A stretch of 64,000 nt of DNA, taken from NCBI RefSeq assembly GCF_039523555.1, contig NZ_BAAAFN010000013.1, positions 44,505-108,504 of the forward strand, given 5' to 3'. The stretch comes from Castellaniella daejeonensis (GTDB lineage: Bacteria; Pseudomonadota; Gammaproteobacteria; Burkholderiales; Burkholderiaceae_B). Below, in pieces: positions 41,965 through 51,503 of the stretch. The first letter of the stretch is position 1. Every line of letters begins with the position of its first letter. The notes beneath the pieces are model-generated. The model was not told the DNA's origin. It did not search any database and saw only the letters and a program-made list of their open reading frames with translations. The translations under genes were made by a program, and so were the position numbers.

Positions 41965-43374
41965 TCAGACGTGCAGCGCCTGCCCCAGCGCCCGCAGGGC
42001 GGCTTCCTGGATTGCCTCGCCCTGGGTCGGGTGAGCATGGATCGTATGGCCGACATCCTCGAGCCGCGCGCCCATTTCGATGGACTGGCCGAAAGCGGCG
42101 GCGAATTCCGATACGCCCCGCCCCACGGCCTGCCAGCCCAGGATGAGGTGGTTGTCGCGCCGCGCCACGACCCGCACGAAGCCGTCGGACGATTCCAGCG
42201 TCATCGCCCGGCCGTTGGCCGCCAGCGGGAAGGATGCATCGATGGCGTCGATGCCCGCCTGGGCCGCCTGCTGCGGCGACAGGCCCGCCGTGACGACCTC
42301 GGGATCCGTGAAGCACACGGCCGGGATCGCCGCCGGCACGAAGCGCCGCGTGTGGCCGGCGATCTGCTCGGCCACGCACTCGCCCTGGGCCATGGCGCGG
42401 TGCGCCAGCATGGGCTCGCCCGTAAGGTCGCCGATGGCCCAGACCCCGGTCATGGACGTGCGGCAGCGGTCATCCACACGCACCGCCAGGCCGTCCATGT
42501 CGAGCATCAGCGAACTGAGCCCGAAACCCCGGCTGCGGGGCTTGCGGCCGACGGCCACCAGAACCTGCTGCGCGGGCAGGACATCCTCGGTCTTGCCCGA
42601 CTGGACCCGCAGGCCCTTGCCGTCCTCGGTCAGGCCCAGGACCTGGGTCTGCAGGTGCAGGCCCACGCCCAGGGATTTCAGCGCGGCGTGAACCGGCTTG
42701 ACCAGATCGGCGTCGTACACGGGCAGGATGCGATCCTGGGCCTCGATCACGTCGACCTTCACGCCGAGCTTGCGATAGACTGTGCCCAGTTCCAGGCCGA
42801 TGTAGCCTGCGCCGACGATGGCCAGGGACTTCGGCAGTTTCTTGGGCGACAGCGCCTCGGTGGAAGAGATCACCGGGCCGCCGAAAGGCATGAAGGGCAG
42901 CGCGGCCGGCTCGGAACCCGTGGCGAGCAGCAGGTGTTCGCAGCGGATGCGCTGCGGAGCGCCGGCCTTGCCCTTGGCCACGGGATCGACGTCCACGGTC
43001 TTGCCGTCGACGATGCGCGCCCAGCCCTGGACGACCGTGACCTTGTGCTTCTTCAGCAGCGCGCCCACGCCCATGGTGAGTTTCTTGACGATGCCGTCCT
43101 TCCAGGCAACGCTGCGCGCGAGGTCGAGCTCGGGCGACTGCGTGCGAATGCCCAGCGGCGAGTCGCCGGCATAACCCTGCAGGGCATGGAACTGCTCGGC
43201 CACGTGGATCAGTGCCTTGGACGGGATGCAGCCGATGTTCAGGCAGGTGCCGCCCAGGGCGGCGCCTTCGACCAGCACGGTGGGAATGCCCAGCTGGCCG
43301 GCGCGTATGGCTGCCACGTAGCCGCCCGGGCCGCCGCCGATGATGAGCAAGGTGGTGTTGATGGGATTGGACAT
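41965..43374 (-). CDS. lpd: dihydrolipoyl dehydrogenase (E3) of the branched-chain complex
   Basis: A 469-residue flavoprotein that reoxidises dihydrolipoamide on E2 and makes NADH. FAD-binding IIGGGPGGYVAAIRAGQLG, redox-active disulfide GTCLNIGCIPSKAL, NAD-binding IVGAGYIGLELG, second FAD motif VWAIGDLTGEPMLAHRA and the C-terminal His-Glu region HTIHAHPTQGEA are all present. Start at 43374 with GGAG upstream, five bases past the E2 stop. As the last of four complex genes it is probably the E3 dedicated to branched-chain 2-oxoacid dehydrogenase (often bkdC or lpdV). Confidence 0.95.
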   Translation of the reverse strand: MSNPINTTLLIIGGGPGGYVAAIRAGQLGIPTVLVEGAALGGTCLNIGCIPSKALIHVAEQFHALQGYAGDSPLGIRTQSPELDLARSVAWKDGIVKKLTMGVGALLKKHKVTVVQGWARIVDGKTVDVDPVAKGKAGAPQRIRCEHLLLATGSEPAALPFMPFGGPVISSTEALSPKKLPKSLAIVGAGYIGLELGTVYRKLGVKVDVIEAQDRILPVYDADLVKPVHAALKSLGVGLHLQTQVLGLTEDGKGLRVQSGKTEDVLPAQQVLVAVGRKPRSRGFGLSSLMLDMDGLAVRVDDRCRTSMTGVWAIGDLTGEPMLAHRAMAQGECVAEQIAGHTRRFVPAAIPAVCFTDPEVVTAGLSPQQAAQAGIDAIDASFPLAANGRAMTLESSDGFVRVVARRDNHLILGWQAVGRGVSEFAAAFGQSIEMGARLEDVGHTIHAHPTQGEAIQEAALRALGQALHV

Positions 43375-43379
43375 GCTGC

Positions 43380-44708
43380 TTACTCCACGAACAAGAGCGC
43401 CGGGCACTCCAGGTAACGCCGGATGCACTGGATGAACTCGGCGGCATGCATGCCGTCGACCACGCGGTGATCGAAGGACGAGGACAGGTTCATGAGCTTG
43501 CGCGCCACGACCCGGCCTTCCTGGAACACCGGCCGCTCGACCACGCGGTTGACGCCGACGATGGCGACTTCCGGGTGGTTGATGACCGGCGTGGACACGA
43601 TGCCTCCGAGCGCGCCCAGGCTGGTCAGGGTGATGGTCGAGCCGGTCAGCTCGTCGCGCGCGGCCTTGCCCTGGCGGGCGGCCTCGGCCAGGCGGGCGAC
43701 TTCCGCCGCGCAGGACCAGAGATCCAGGGTCTCGGCGTGATGCAGCACCGGCACCATCAGGCCCGACGGCGTCTGCGCCGCCACGCCCAGGTGCACCGCT
43801 CCGTACTGGGTGACCACCCCCGCATCGTCGTCGTAGCGAGCGTTGATCTGGGGGAATTCGCGCAGGGCCAGCACCATGGCACGCGCCAGGAACGGCAGCA
43901 GGGTCAGCTTGCCGCGCTGGGTGCTGTGCAGTGCATTCAGGCGCGCGCGCAGCGACTCCAGCTCGGTCACGTCGATTTCCTCGACGTAGGTGAAGTGCGG
44001 GATGCGGCGCTTGGATTCCTGCATCTTCTGGGCGATCTTGCGCCGCAGGCCGATGACGGGAACCTGCGTCTCTTCGTCGTGGGGGGCGTAGAGCGTGCCG
44101 GTGGTGCGGTTCGAGGTCGCGTTGCGGTCGCGCGCCAGCCAGGCATCCAGGTCGCCATGCGTGATCCGGCCCGCGGGGCCCGTACCCGGCACGTACTGCA
44201 GGGTGATGCCCAGATCCCAGGCCCGCCGGCGCACGGCCGGCGAGGCCAGCGGACGCTGGCCCTGGGGACGGGATGGCGCGTGCGAGGCCGCGTGCGGAAC
44301 CGGTGCGCTGCGCACGGCGGCAACATCCGGCACGGCGGGCGTGGGCTCGGGCGCCGACGGAGCCGGCGCACGGCCGGCGGACTCGGGGACGGCGGCGGTT
44401 TCTGGCTCGGCGGCCGGCGCAGCGGCGGCCCGGGACGTCGCCCCGACCTGGTGTTCATTGCCCTCGCCCTCGACCTCCAGGCGGATGAGTTCCGAACCCA
44501 CCGCCATGACGTCGCCGACCTTGCCGCCCAGCGACACGACGCGCCCTTGCACCGGGGACGGCACCTGGACGGTGGCCTTGTCGGTCATGACGTCGGCCAG
44601 GACCTGATCCTCGACGACGGCATCGCCCGCCTGGACGTGCCATTCGACCAATTCGACTTCCGCGATGCCTTCGCCGATGTCCGGCATCTTGATGATGTGA
44701 ATGCCCAT
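43380..44708 (-). CDS. bkdB: branched-chain 2-oxoacid dehydrogenase E2, dihydrolipoyl acyltransferase
   Basis: A 442-residue E2. One N-terminal lipoyl domain (residues 1-~80) carries the lipoylation Lys in MTDKATVQV. A long Ala/Pro linker follows, then a peripheral-subunit-binding domain (LASPAVRRRAWDLGI, GTGPAGRITHGDLDAW) and the catalytic acyltransferase core ending with the active-site motif SFDHRVVDG. Start ATG 44708 shares its A with the TAA of the E1-beta gene. It links E1 decarboxylation to acyl-CoA formation in Val/Leu/Ile breakdown. Confidence 0.95.
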   Translation of the reverse strand: MGIHIIKMPDIGEGIAEVELVEWHVQAGDAVVEDQVLADVMTDKATVQVPSPVQGRVVSLGGKVGDVMAVGSELIRLEVEGEGNEHQVGATSRAAAAPAAEPETAAVPESAGRAPAPSAPEPTPAVPDVAAVRSAPVPHAASHAPSRPQGQRPLASPAVRRRAWDLGITLQYVPGTGPAGRITHGDLDAWLARDRNATSNRTTGTLYAPHDEETQVPVIGLRRKIAQKMQESKRRIPHFTYVEEIDVTELESLRARLNALHSTQRGKLTLLPFLARAMVLALREFPQINARYDDDAGVVTQYGAVHLGVAAQTPSGLMVPVLHHAETLDLWSCAAEVARLAEAARQGKAARDELTGSTITLTSLGALGGIVSTPVINHPEVAIVGVNRVVERPVFQEGRVVARKLMNLSSSFDHRVVDGMHAAEFIQCIRRYLECPALLFVE

Positions 44709-45745
44709 TATGCCTCCCGGAACACGCGCTTGAACGCCTCCGCGACCCGCTTGGGGCCGGGGAAATAAGCCCATTCGTGCGAATGGGGATATGGCGTGTC
44801 CCACCCCGTGATGCGTTCGATCGGGGCCTCGAGATGATAGAAACAATGCTCCTGGACCAGGGCGCACAGCTCGGCGCCGAAACCGCTGGTGCGGGTGGCC
44901 TCGTGCAGCACCACGCAGCGGCCCGTCTTGCGCACGGAGGCCATGATCGTGTCCAGGTCCAGCGGCCACAGGCTGCGCAGGTCGATGATGTCCGCCTCGA
45001 TGCCGGCCTCGCGCGCGGCGACCTCGGCCACGTACACCATGGTGCCGTAGGTCAGCACGGTCAGTTCCCGGCCTTCGCGGTAGACCGAGGCCGAGTCCAG
45101 CGGCACGGTGTAGTAGCCTTCGGGGACGTTCCCCAGCGGATGCTTGGACCAGGGCACGACGGGCTGATCGTGATGGCCGTCGAAGGGGCCGTTGTACAGG
45201 CGCTTGGGTTCCAGGAAGATGACCGGGTCGTCGTTCTCGATGGAACTGATCAGCAGGCCCTTGGCATCATAGGGATTGGACGGCATGACGGTGCGCAGGC
45301 CGGCCACGTGCGTGAACAGGGCCTCGGGGCTCTGGCTGTGAGTCTGGCCGCCGAAGATCCCGCCGCCGCAGGGCATGCGGATCGTCAGCGGCGCGGTGTA
45401 GCCGCCCGCCGAGCGGTAGCGCAGGCGCGCCGCCTCGGAAAATATCTGGTCGGCCGCCGGATAGAAATAGTCGGCGAACTGGATTTCGACCACCGGCCGC
45501 AGGCCGTAGGCCCCCATGCCGATGGCCGCCGCGACGATGCCGCTTTCGGAGATCGGCGTATCGAACACGCGCGAGCTGCCGTATTTGGTCTGCAGGCCTT
45601 CGGTGCAGCGGAACACGCCGCCGAAATAGCCGACGTCCTCGCCAAAGATGACGATGTTCTCGTCCCGCTCCAGCATGATGTCCATGGCCGAACGCAGGGC
45701 CTGGATCATCGTCATGGGACGGGTCTTGGTTTTTTCCTGTGCCAT
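44708..45745 (-). CDS. bkdA2: branched-chain 2-oxoacid dehydrogenase E1 beta subunit
   Basis: A 345-residue transketolase-like beta subunit. Motifs MIQALRSAMDIMLERDENIV, FGEDVGYFGGVFRCTEGL, GIVAAAIGMGAYGLRPVVE and the PYPHSHEWAYFP end match the branched-chain/2-oxoisovalerate E1 beta family. ATG 45745 is preceded by GGGGGTG; GTG 45751 in a GTGA overlap with the alpha gene is the alternative. It makes the thiamine-diphosphate active site together with the alpha subunit. Confidence 0.94.
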   Translation of the reverse strand: MAQEKTKTRPMTMIQALRSAMDIMLERDENIVIFGEDVGYFGGVFRCTEGLQTKYGSSRVFDTPISESGIVAAAIGMGAYGLRPVVEIQFADYFYPAADQIFSEAARLRYRSAGGYTAPLTIRMPCGGGIFGGQTHSQSPEALFTHVAGLRTVMPSNPYDAKGLLISSIENDDPVIFLEPKRLYNGPFDGHHDQPVVPWSKHPLGNVPEGYYTVPLDSASVYREGRELTVLTYGTMVYVAEVAAREAGIEADIIDLRSLWPLDLDTIMASVRKTGRCVVLHEATRTSGFGAELCALVQEHCFYHLEAPIERITGWDTPYPHSHEWAYFPGPKRVAEAFKRVFREA

Positions 45746-45747
45746 GC

Positions 45748-46980
45748 TCACACCCCCAGTTCCTGGCGCTGCCGGCGCAGGTGGGCCGGCATGTCCTTGT
45801 AGACGTCCTCGAACATGGTCGCCACGCTGCTGGTACGCCCGGTGGCCAGCGTGCCATGGGCCTCGGCCTTCTTCTGGGCGGCGACGACCTCGGCCTCGCA
45901 GGCTTTCTGCAGTTCCTGGTGTTCCGGCTCGGACCAGATGCCGCGCAGGATCATGTGCTGCTTCAGCCGCGCGATCGGATCCCCCAGCGGGAACCGCGAC
46001 CAGTCGTCGGCCGGCCGGTATTTGGACGGATCATCGGAAGTGGAGTGCGGACCGGCCCGGTAGCTGACCCATTCGATCAGCGTGGCGCCGTGGTTGTTGC
46101 GCGCGCGTTCGGCCGCCCAGCGGGACACGGCGTGCACGGCCAGGAAGTCGTTGCCGTCGACCCGCAGCGAGGCCAGGTTCGAGCCGATGCCGCGCGCCGC
46201 CAGCGTGATGCCTTCGCCGCCCGCCACGGACTGGAAGGTGGAGATCGCCCACTGATTGTTGATCACGTTCAGGATCACCGGCGCCCGGTACACGTGCGCG
46301 AACAGCAGCGCCGTCTGGTAGTCGGACTCGGCCGTGGCGCCGTCGCCGATCCAGCCGCAGGCGATGCGGGTGTCGCCCTTGATGGCCGAGGCCATGGCCC
46401 AGCCCACCGCCTGGGGCATCTGCGTGCCCAGGTTGCCCGACAGGGTGAAGAAGCCCTTTTCCGGCACCGAGTACAGCACCGGCAGCTGGCGGCCCTTGAG
46501 GGGGTCCTGATCGTTGGAGAAGATCTGGCACATCATGTCGAACAGGGGATAGTCCTGCGCGATGAGCAGGCCCTGCTGGCGATAGGACGGGAAATGCATG
46601 TCGCCTTCGCGCAGCGCCAGCGACTGGCCGATGGCGATGGCTTCCTCGCCCAGGCACTGCATGTAGAACGAAGTCTTTTTCTGGCGCTGGGCGATGACCA
46701 TGCGGGCGTCGAAGATGCGCGTCTTGACCATGGCGCGCATGCCGCGGCGCAGCAGTTCGTCGTCTGGCGGGTCTTCGGCCCAGGGCCCCTGGGCATTGCC
46801 CTGGTCGTCGAGCACGCGGATCAGCCCGATGGCCAGATCGCGGGTGTCGTAGGGTTCGATGTCGATGGGGGGCTTGCGCGCTGCCCCTGCGGGCTGCAGG
46901 CGCAGATAGGAAAAGTCGGTCGCCTGACCGGGACGCCCCGAGGGCTCGGGCACGTAGAACTTCAGAGGTGTCTGTGTCAT
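45748..46980 (-). CDS. bkdA1: branched-chain 2-oxoacid dehydrogenase E1 alpha subunit
   Basis: A 410-residue E1 alpha beginning MTQTPLKFYVPEP at 46980. The thiamine-diphosphate motif runs from GDGATAESDYQTAL to NNQWAIST, and the phosphorylation-loop-like YRAGPHSTSDDP segment is present. It decarboxylates the 2-oxoacids of valine, leucine and isoleucine. First gene of bkdA1-bkdA2-bkdB-lpd, all within a few bases of each other, so one operon. Inverted repeats upstream at 47019-47069 are candidate control sites. The operon reads in the same direction as comEC upstream but is separated by ~200 bases. Confidence 0.95.
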   Translation of the reverse strand: MTQTPLKFYVPEPSGRPGQATDFSYLRLQPAGAARKPPIDIEPYDTRDLAIGLIRVLDDQGNAQGPWAEDPPDDELLRRGMRAMVKTRIFDARMVIAQRQKKTSFYMQCLGEEAIAIGQSLALREGDMHFPSYRQQGLLIAQDYPLFDMMCQIFSNDQDPLKGRQLPVLYSVPEKGFFTLSGNLGTQMPQAVGWAMASAIKGDTRIACGWIGDGATAESDYQTALLFAHVYRAPVILNVINNQWAISTFQSVAGGEGITLAARGIGSNLASLRVDGNDFLAVHAVSRWAAERARNNHGATLIEWVSYRAGPHSTSDDPSKYRPADDWSRFPLGDPIARLKQHMILRGIWSEPEHQELQKACEAEVVAAQKKAEAHGTLATGRTSSVATMFEDVYKDMPAHLRRQRQELGV

Positions 46981-47018
46981 GGTCGCAAAAATCTTTTGGA
47001 TTTTTAACAAGCCCGCAG

Positions 47019-47069
47019 GAGAATCCCCGAATCCCGGATATTCTCGAAAGGACCACAGTCGTCTTGTGG
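47019..47069. promoter_or_regulatory. inverted repeats upstream of the bkd operon
   Basis: GAGAAT (47019-47024) pairs with ATTCTC (47040-47045), and CCACA (47053-47057) with TGTGG (47065-47069). They lie 40-90 bases before the first bkd start. An Lrp/BkdR-type regulator often controls this operon, but no such gene is in view and the site identity is a guess. Confidence 0.3.
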
Positions 47070-47178
47070 ACGGCTGCCGGATCATCGCCGATCCCGCGTG
47101 TTCGCGCAAGACCGCGAAAACCACTAGGAAACCCTGAAGAAGTCGAGCGAAAGCGGGTGCTGCGGACCCAGGCGATTC

Positions 47179-49767
47179 CTACGGGCGCCGCCCATGCCAA
47201 TAACGACGGGACGACTCCAGGACACTGTACAACGACAGGCCGGCCGCGCGCGAGCGGGCATTTACCCCGCCTTGCAAATCCGTGCGCCACAGGGCCGAAC
47301 CGACCTTGCGCCAGCGTTCCAGCACGGCGGCGTCCGGATGGCCGTGGCGGTTCCAGGCGCCCGACTGGACAATGACGTGGCGGGCGGCCACGGCCCCGGC
47401 GAAGGCGGCCGACGATGAGGTCCGCGACCCATGGTGCGCCGCCACGACCACGTCCGCCGGCGTCAGGCCGCGTTCGACCAGGGCGGCCTCGGCGCGGATC
47501 TCGATGTCGCCCGTCAGCAGCAGGCTGTGATGGGCGCCCCGCACCCGCAACACGCAGCTGCCGGCGTTGGCCTCGGTGCCCCGGCGGCGCGTGCGCACGT
47601 CCAGCGGCCACAGGAATTCGAATTCGACACCGTCCATGCGCCAGCGGTCGCCGAAACGGCAGGGCACGGCCGCCAGGGGCAAGGGCGTGGCTGCCGCGTC
47701 CAGCTTGCGGGTCTCTGCGCGCAGCCATGCCTCCAGATCGAAGGACGCAAACGCCTGCGCCACAGGCACCGCCGCCAGCACGCTGCGCACTCCGCCGGCG
47801 TGGTCCAGATCGGCGTGGGACACGACCAGCGCATCCAGGCGGCGCACCCCCAGCGCCTTCAGCGCCGGAACGATGGTGCGGGCGCCCTGGTCCGCATCCC
47901 GCGCATGGCGCGCGCCCGCATCGAACAGCAAGGCATGCCGGGCGGTGCGGACCAGCAGCGCACTGCCCTGCCCGACATCCAGCGCATGCAGATCCCATTC
48001 GCCTTCGCCGGGCCGCGCCGGCGGCCACAGCAGCATCGGCAGCAACGCCAGCCAGGCCCAGGCACGCCAGGCCCGAGGACCGGACATGCGCAGCCCCACG
48101 GTCCCACGGCGGCAGGCTTGCGCCGCCCCATCGCCCCCGCCCGGCCGGCATGGAGTGCTGCGTCCCGGCCAGAGCGCCACCGCCGCTCCGGCCAGTGCCA
48201 GCCCATACACCCACGCCGGCCCGGCAGGCACCGGCCAGGCCGGCAAGGCAGCCAGCCATTCCGTGGGCTGCATCATCAGCGCCAGCGCCCCGTGCACCAG
48301 CCGAACCAGGCCCGCGGCAACGGGATCCAGGCCCGGCACGAGCGACACGGCGGCCAGCAGCAGCGACATGGGCGTGACCAGCAGCTCGATGACCGGAATG
48401 GCGTAGGCATTGGCCAGCGGGGAGACGAGCGAGACTTCGTGGAAGACCCAGGCCAGCAGCGGCGCCAAGGCCCAGGTCACGGCCCACTGCAGGCGCGCGG
48501 CCAGCGCCAGGCCGCGTGCCCAGCGATCGCGCCGCCGCACCGGCATCGCGGCGTGGTCACTCGCACTTTCACTCACCCCGCTGCGTTCCTGCGCGTTCGC
48601 TCCGACGGCCAGCAGCACGGCCACCGCCAGGAACGAGAGCCAGAATCCGCCCGCCAGCACCGACCAGGGATCGGTCAGCACGACGGCCACGGCCGCCAGC
48701 GCCAGCACCCGCGAACCGCTCAGACGCAGTTGCAGGGCCTGGGAGCCCGCCACCACCGCCAGCATCATGAAGGTGCGCCGGGCGGGCACGCCCCACCCTG
48801 CCAGCAGGCAGTACAGCCAGGCGACCAGCAGCGCGGCAAGGGCGCCCGCCCGGCGCGCGGGCCAGCGTTCCGCCAGGCAGCGGCCCCGCCAGCGCAGGCG
48901 GCGCCACAAGGCCGAGGCCGCCAGCGCGCCGGCACCGGCCAGCATCGTGATGTGGGATCCGCTGATGGAAACCAGGTGGGTGATGCCGGTCCGGTTGAAG
49001 ACGGTCCAGTCGGCGGCATCCACCCCATCCTGGTCGCCAATGGCCAGCGCCCGCAGCACCGCCCCGTAACGCAGGTCCCGCAAGTGGGGTTCCATGGCCT
49101 GGCGCACCGCATGGCGCGCACGGCCGGCGATGACGGACAAGCCGGCCCAATCCTCGTCGCGCAACCACTCCGGCACGCCGCGCACCGTGCCCTGCGCGCG
49201 GATGCCCGACGCAAAGGCATGGGCCTCGTAATCGAAGGCATGCAGGTTCTGCGTTGCCCGCACCGGCCGCAGCACCAGCGCCATGCGCCAGACCTGACCC
49301 GGGCGCACTTCGGGAAATGGCGGGTCGGGCGGCCGTTCCGGGGCGTATGGACCGCGCCAGCCACCAGCAGGCCAGCGCACCCGGATCCGCGCGGGCACGC
49401 CGCCGGGCCGGGCTTCCAGCACCACGGCCTCGAATTCCAGCCGATCCGGCCGCTGCCTGGGCAGGCTGTCCACACGCACCGCGACTCTCGACACCCGGTC
49501 CACATTGCCGTCGGCCAGTGTCTGGTCCAGACGCACCTGGGCACACGACACCGCGAAAACGAAACCGGCCCAGGCGGCCAGCAGGCACCACGCCAGGCCG
49601 CGCAACAGGCCGGCGATCCGCGCGGGGCGCGCGCGCCGGGCTGTCCAGATTGCCAGCCCCGGCAAGGCGGACGCCAGGGCCAGCGTGCCGCTGTCCGGCA
49701 GATCGGCCAGCCGGTGGGCGCCGAGCACGCCGCCCAGCCCCGCCGCCACCATCGCGCGCCCGAGCAT
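47179..49767 (-). CDS. comEC: ComEC/Rec2 DNA-uptake channel protein
   Basis: An 862-residue inner-membrane protein, start at 49767 with GGGGAAGG upstream. N-terminal membrane helices, a DUF4131 region, the ComEC competence domain (for example ALAIGDQDGVDAADW, GITHLVSISGSHITMLAG) and a C-terminal metallo-beta-lactamase-like domain (LDVGQGSALLVRT, SHADLDHAGG, LLTGDIE, AAHHGS) are in the expected order. It is thought to form the channel that brings single-stranded DNA into the cytoplasm during natural transformation, with the MBL domain degrading the other strand. Full-length, so competence is possible, but the other com/pil genes are outside the window. Confidence 0.94.
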   Translation of the reverse strand: MLGRAMVAAGLGGVLGAHRLADLPDSGTLALASALPGLAIWTARRARPARIAGLLRGLAWCLLAAWAGFVFAVSCAQVRLDQTLADGNVDRVSRVAVRVDSLPRQRPDRLEFEAVVLEARPGGVPARIRVRWPAGGWRGPYAPERPPDPPFPEVRPGQVWRMALVLRPVRATQNLHAFDYEAHAFASGIRAQGTVRGVPEWLRDEDWAGLSVIAGRARHAVRQAMEPHLRDLRYGAVLRALAIGDQDGVDAADWTVFNRTGITHLVSISGSHITMLAGAGALAASALWRRLRWRGRCLAERWPARRAGALAALLVAWLYCLLAGWGVPARRTFMMLAVVAGSQALQLRLSGSRVLALAAVAVVLTDPWSVLAGGFWLSFLAVAVLLAVGANAQERSGVSESASDHAAMPVRRRDRWARGLALAARLQWAVTWALAPLLAWVFHEVSLVSPLANAYAIPVIELLVTPMSLLLAAVSLVPGLDPVAAGLVRLVHGALALMMQPTEWLAALPAWPVPAGPAWVYGLALAGAAVALWPGRSTPCRPGGGDGAAQACRRGTVGLRMSGPRAWRAWAWLALLPMLLWPPARPGEGEWDLHALDVGQGSALLVRTARHALLFDAGARHARDADQGARTIVPALKALGVRRLDALVVSHADLDHAGGVRSVLAAVPVAQAFASFDLEAWLRAETRKLDAAATPLPLAAVPCRFGDRWRMDGVEFEFLWPLDVRTRRRGTEANAGSCVLRVRGAHHSLLLTGDIEIRAEAALVERGLTPADVVVAAHHGSRTSSSAAFAGAVAARHVIVQSGAWNRHGHPDAAVLERWRKVGSALWRTDLQGGVNARSRAAGLSLYSVLESSRRYWHGRRP

Positions 49768-49856
49768 GCCTTCCCCCGAAAATAGACCCAGCCGTCAGCT
49801 TAGGAGGCGGATGAACCGCCGGCGCACCGGACGCGCATTCCGGCCCGGCCGGAAAA

Positions 49857-50696
49857 CTACGCAGCGGCCGTGTCTTCCAGGACCCGCGCCAACCGGGGCA
49901 GCACGCGACAGGCATTGGCGGTGCACTGCCCGATCTGCGCCTTGGCGTCAGTGCCGCGCAATCCGGCCAGCACCCGGGCAATGCCAGCCGTTTCCGCCGG
50001 CTCGTTGCGGGCCTTTTCCAGCCGTCCGCCGGGGCCGCGCCCCAGCCACGCAGGCGGAATGTCGGGCGCATCGGTCTCCAGCACCAGGGCGGAGGCCGGC
50101 AATTCAGCCGCCAGGCGGCGGATCTGGCGGGCGCGCTCGAAAGTCATGGCCCCGCCCATGCCCAGCGCGAAGCCCTGCTCGATGAACTGTTCCGCCTGCT
50201 GGAAACTGCCGTTGAAGGCATGCGCGATGCCCCCGACAGGCGGGCGGCGGCGCAGATGCTTGAGCAGCGTGTCCTGGGACCGGCGCACGTGCAGCAGCAC
50301 CGGCAGGCCATGGCGTTGCGCCAGATCCAGCTGGCGTGCGTAGAAGTGTTCCTGGCGCTCGCGGAGTTCGGGCGTGCTGGCTTCCTCGACGAAGAAATCG
50401 AGGCCGATCTCGCCGATCGCCACCAGCCTGGGATCGCCCCTGGCCGCCGACAGCGCGGCATCCAGCGCGTCCAGGTCTTCTTCGGCGGACCGGCCCACAT
50501 ACAGCGGATGGATGCCCAGCGCATAGCAGGCGCCCGGAACGGCATGCGCCAGGTCCCGCACGACGTCGAAGTTGGCACGCTCCACCGCAGGGATCACGAT
50601 GCCCCGGACGCCCGCCTGCCGCGCCCGTTCGATCACGGCAGGCCGGTCGGCATCGAATTCGGCCGCGTCCAGATGGCAATGTGTGTCGATCAGCAT
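49857..50696 (-). CDS. TatD-family metal-dependent DNase
   Basis: A 279-residue TIM-barrel hydrolase starting MLIDTHCHLDAAEFD at 50696, with CGGAG upstream. Metal ligands are visible in DTHCHLD, IGEIGLDFF, VLLHVRRS, IAHAFNGS and LVLETDAPD. TatD proteins act as Mg-dependent 3'-5' exonucleases or phosphodiesterases in DNA repair and turnover. It lies between lolD and comEC, all leftward with gaps of ~90 bases; linkage to lolCD is common in proteobacteria. Confidence 0.93.
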   Translation of the reverse strand: MLIDTHCHLDAAEFDADRPAVIERARQAGVRGIVIPAVERANFDVVRDLAHAVPGACYALGIHPLYVGRSAEEDLDALDAALSAARGDPRLVAIGEIGLDFFVEEASTPELRERQEHFYARQLDLAQRHGLPVLLHVRRSQDTLLKHLRRRPPVGGIAHAFNGSFQQAEQFIEQGFALGMGGAMTFERARQIRRLAAELPASALVLETDAPDIPPAWLGRGPGGRLEKARNEPAETAGIARVLAGLRGTDAKAQIGQCTANACRVLPRLARVLEDTAAA

Positions 50697-50792
50697 GAGG
50701 GCTCCGTTCGGTCGTCGGCCGCAGGGGGCTGCGGGCGTCCGGGACTGCGGCACGTGCCGTGCCGGCCCTGCCCGGCCAGCCGCGCGTCCGGC

Positions 50793-51503
50793 CTACCCGG
50801 CCTCGCCGGTGTCTTCGGCCAGCTGCCCGGCCTGCATGTGGAAGCGCCGATGCGCCAGGGCCGCCAGGGCCGGATCGTGGGTGACGATGACGAAGGCCGT
50901 GCCCAGTTCGCGGTTGATCCGGGCCAGCAGCGCGAACATGGCATCGGCCGTGTGCCGGTCCAGGTTGCCGGTGGGCTCGTCGGCCAGCACACAGGCCGGC
51001 TGGGTGACCAGCGCCCGCGCCAAAGCCACGCGCTGGCGCTCGCCGCCCGACAGCTGGCCCGGGAAGTGGGCGGAGCGCGCCGCCAGGCCGACCTGATCCA
51101 GCATCGCGGCGGCCTGCTCCCGGGCCTGCGCGCGCGGCAGGCGGCGCACGATCAGGGGCATGGCCACATTGTCCAGCGCGGTGAATTCCGGCAGCAAGTG
51201 GTGGAACTGATAGACGAAACCCAGGGCCTGGTTGCGCAGGCGGCTGCGGCGGCGCTCATCCAATCCGTTGGCGGCCTGGCCGGCGATCCACAGCCGGCCC
51301 TCGTCCGGTTCCTCCAGCAGGCCCAGCATGTGCAGCAGCGTGCTCTTGCCCGAGCCCGAAGCACCGACGACTGCGACCATTTCGTGGGCATGGACCGACA
51401 GGCTGACGTCGCGCAGGACCTCGACCCGCCCGGCCCCCTCGTCGTAGGTCTTGGCCAGGCGCTCGGCGCGCAATACGGCGTCGGGGGCGGCGGGATCAGT
51501 CAT
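50793..51503 (-). CDS. lolD: lipoprotein-releasing ABC transporter ATP-binding protein LolD
   Basis: A 236-residue ABC ATPase with Walker A GASGSGKST, Q-loop region GFVYQFHHLLPEFTALDN, signature LSGGERQRVALARALV, Walker B VLADEPTGNLD and His switch VTHD. The LolD-specific FHHLLPEF segment and adjacency to lolC identify it. It powers transfer of outer-membrane lipoproteins from the inner membrane to LolA. Its ATG overlaps the lolC stop by eight bases. Confidence 0.96.
   Translation of the reverse strand: MTDPAAPDAVLRAERLAKTYDEGAGRVEVLRDVSLSVHAHEMVAVVGASGSGKSTLLHMLGLLEEPDEGRLWIAGQAANGLDERRRSRLRNQALGFVYQFHHLLPEFTALDNVAMPLIVRRLPRAQAREQAAAMLDQVGLAARSAHFPGQLSGGERQRVALARALVTQPACVLADEPTGNLDRHTADAMFALLARINRELGTAFVIVTHDPALAALAHRRFHMQAGQLAEDTGEAG

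Noticed and set aside
44000..44480. Ala/Pro-rich stretch in the E2 gene as a frameshift or repeat insertion
   Set aside because: Flexible Ala/Pro linkers between lipoyl, binding and catalytic domains are normal for E2 proteins, and the frame is intact.
46031..48487. An 818-codon minus-strand ORF spanning the bkdA1/comEC junction
   Set aside because: It is an out-of-frame reading of two well-supported genes, with repetitive Gly/Ala/Arg sequence.
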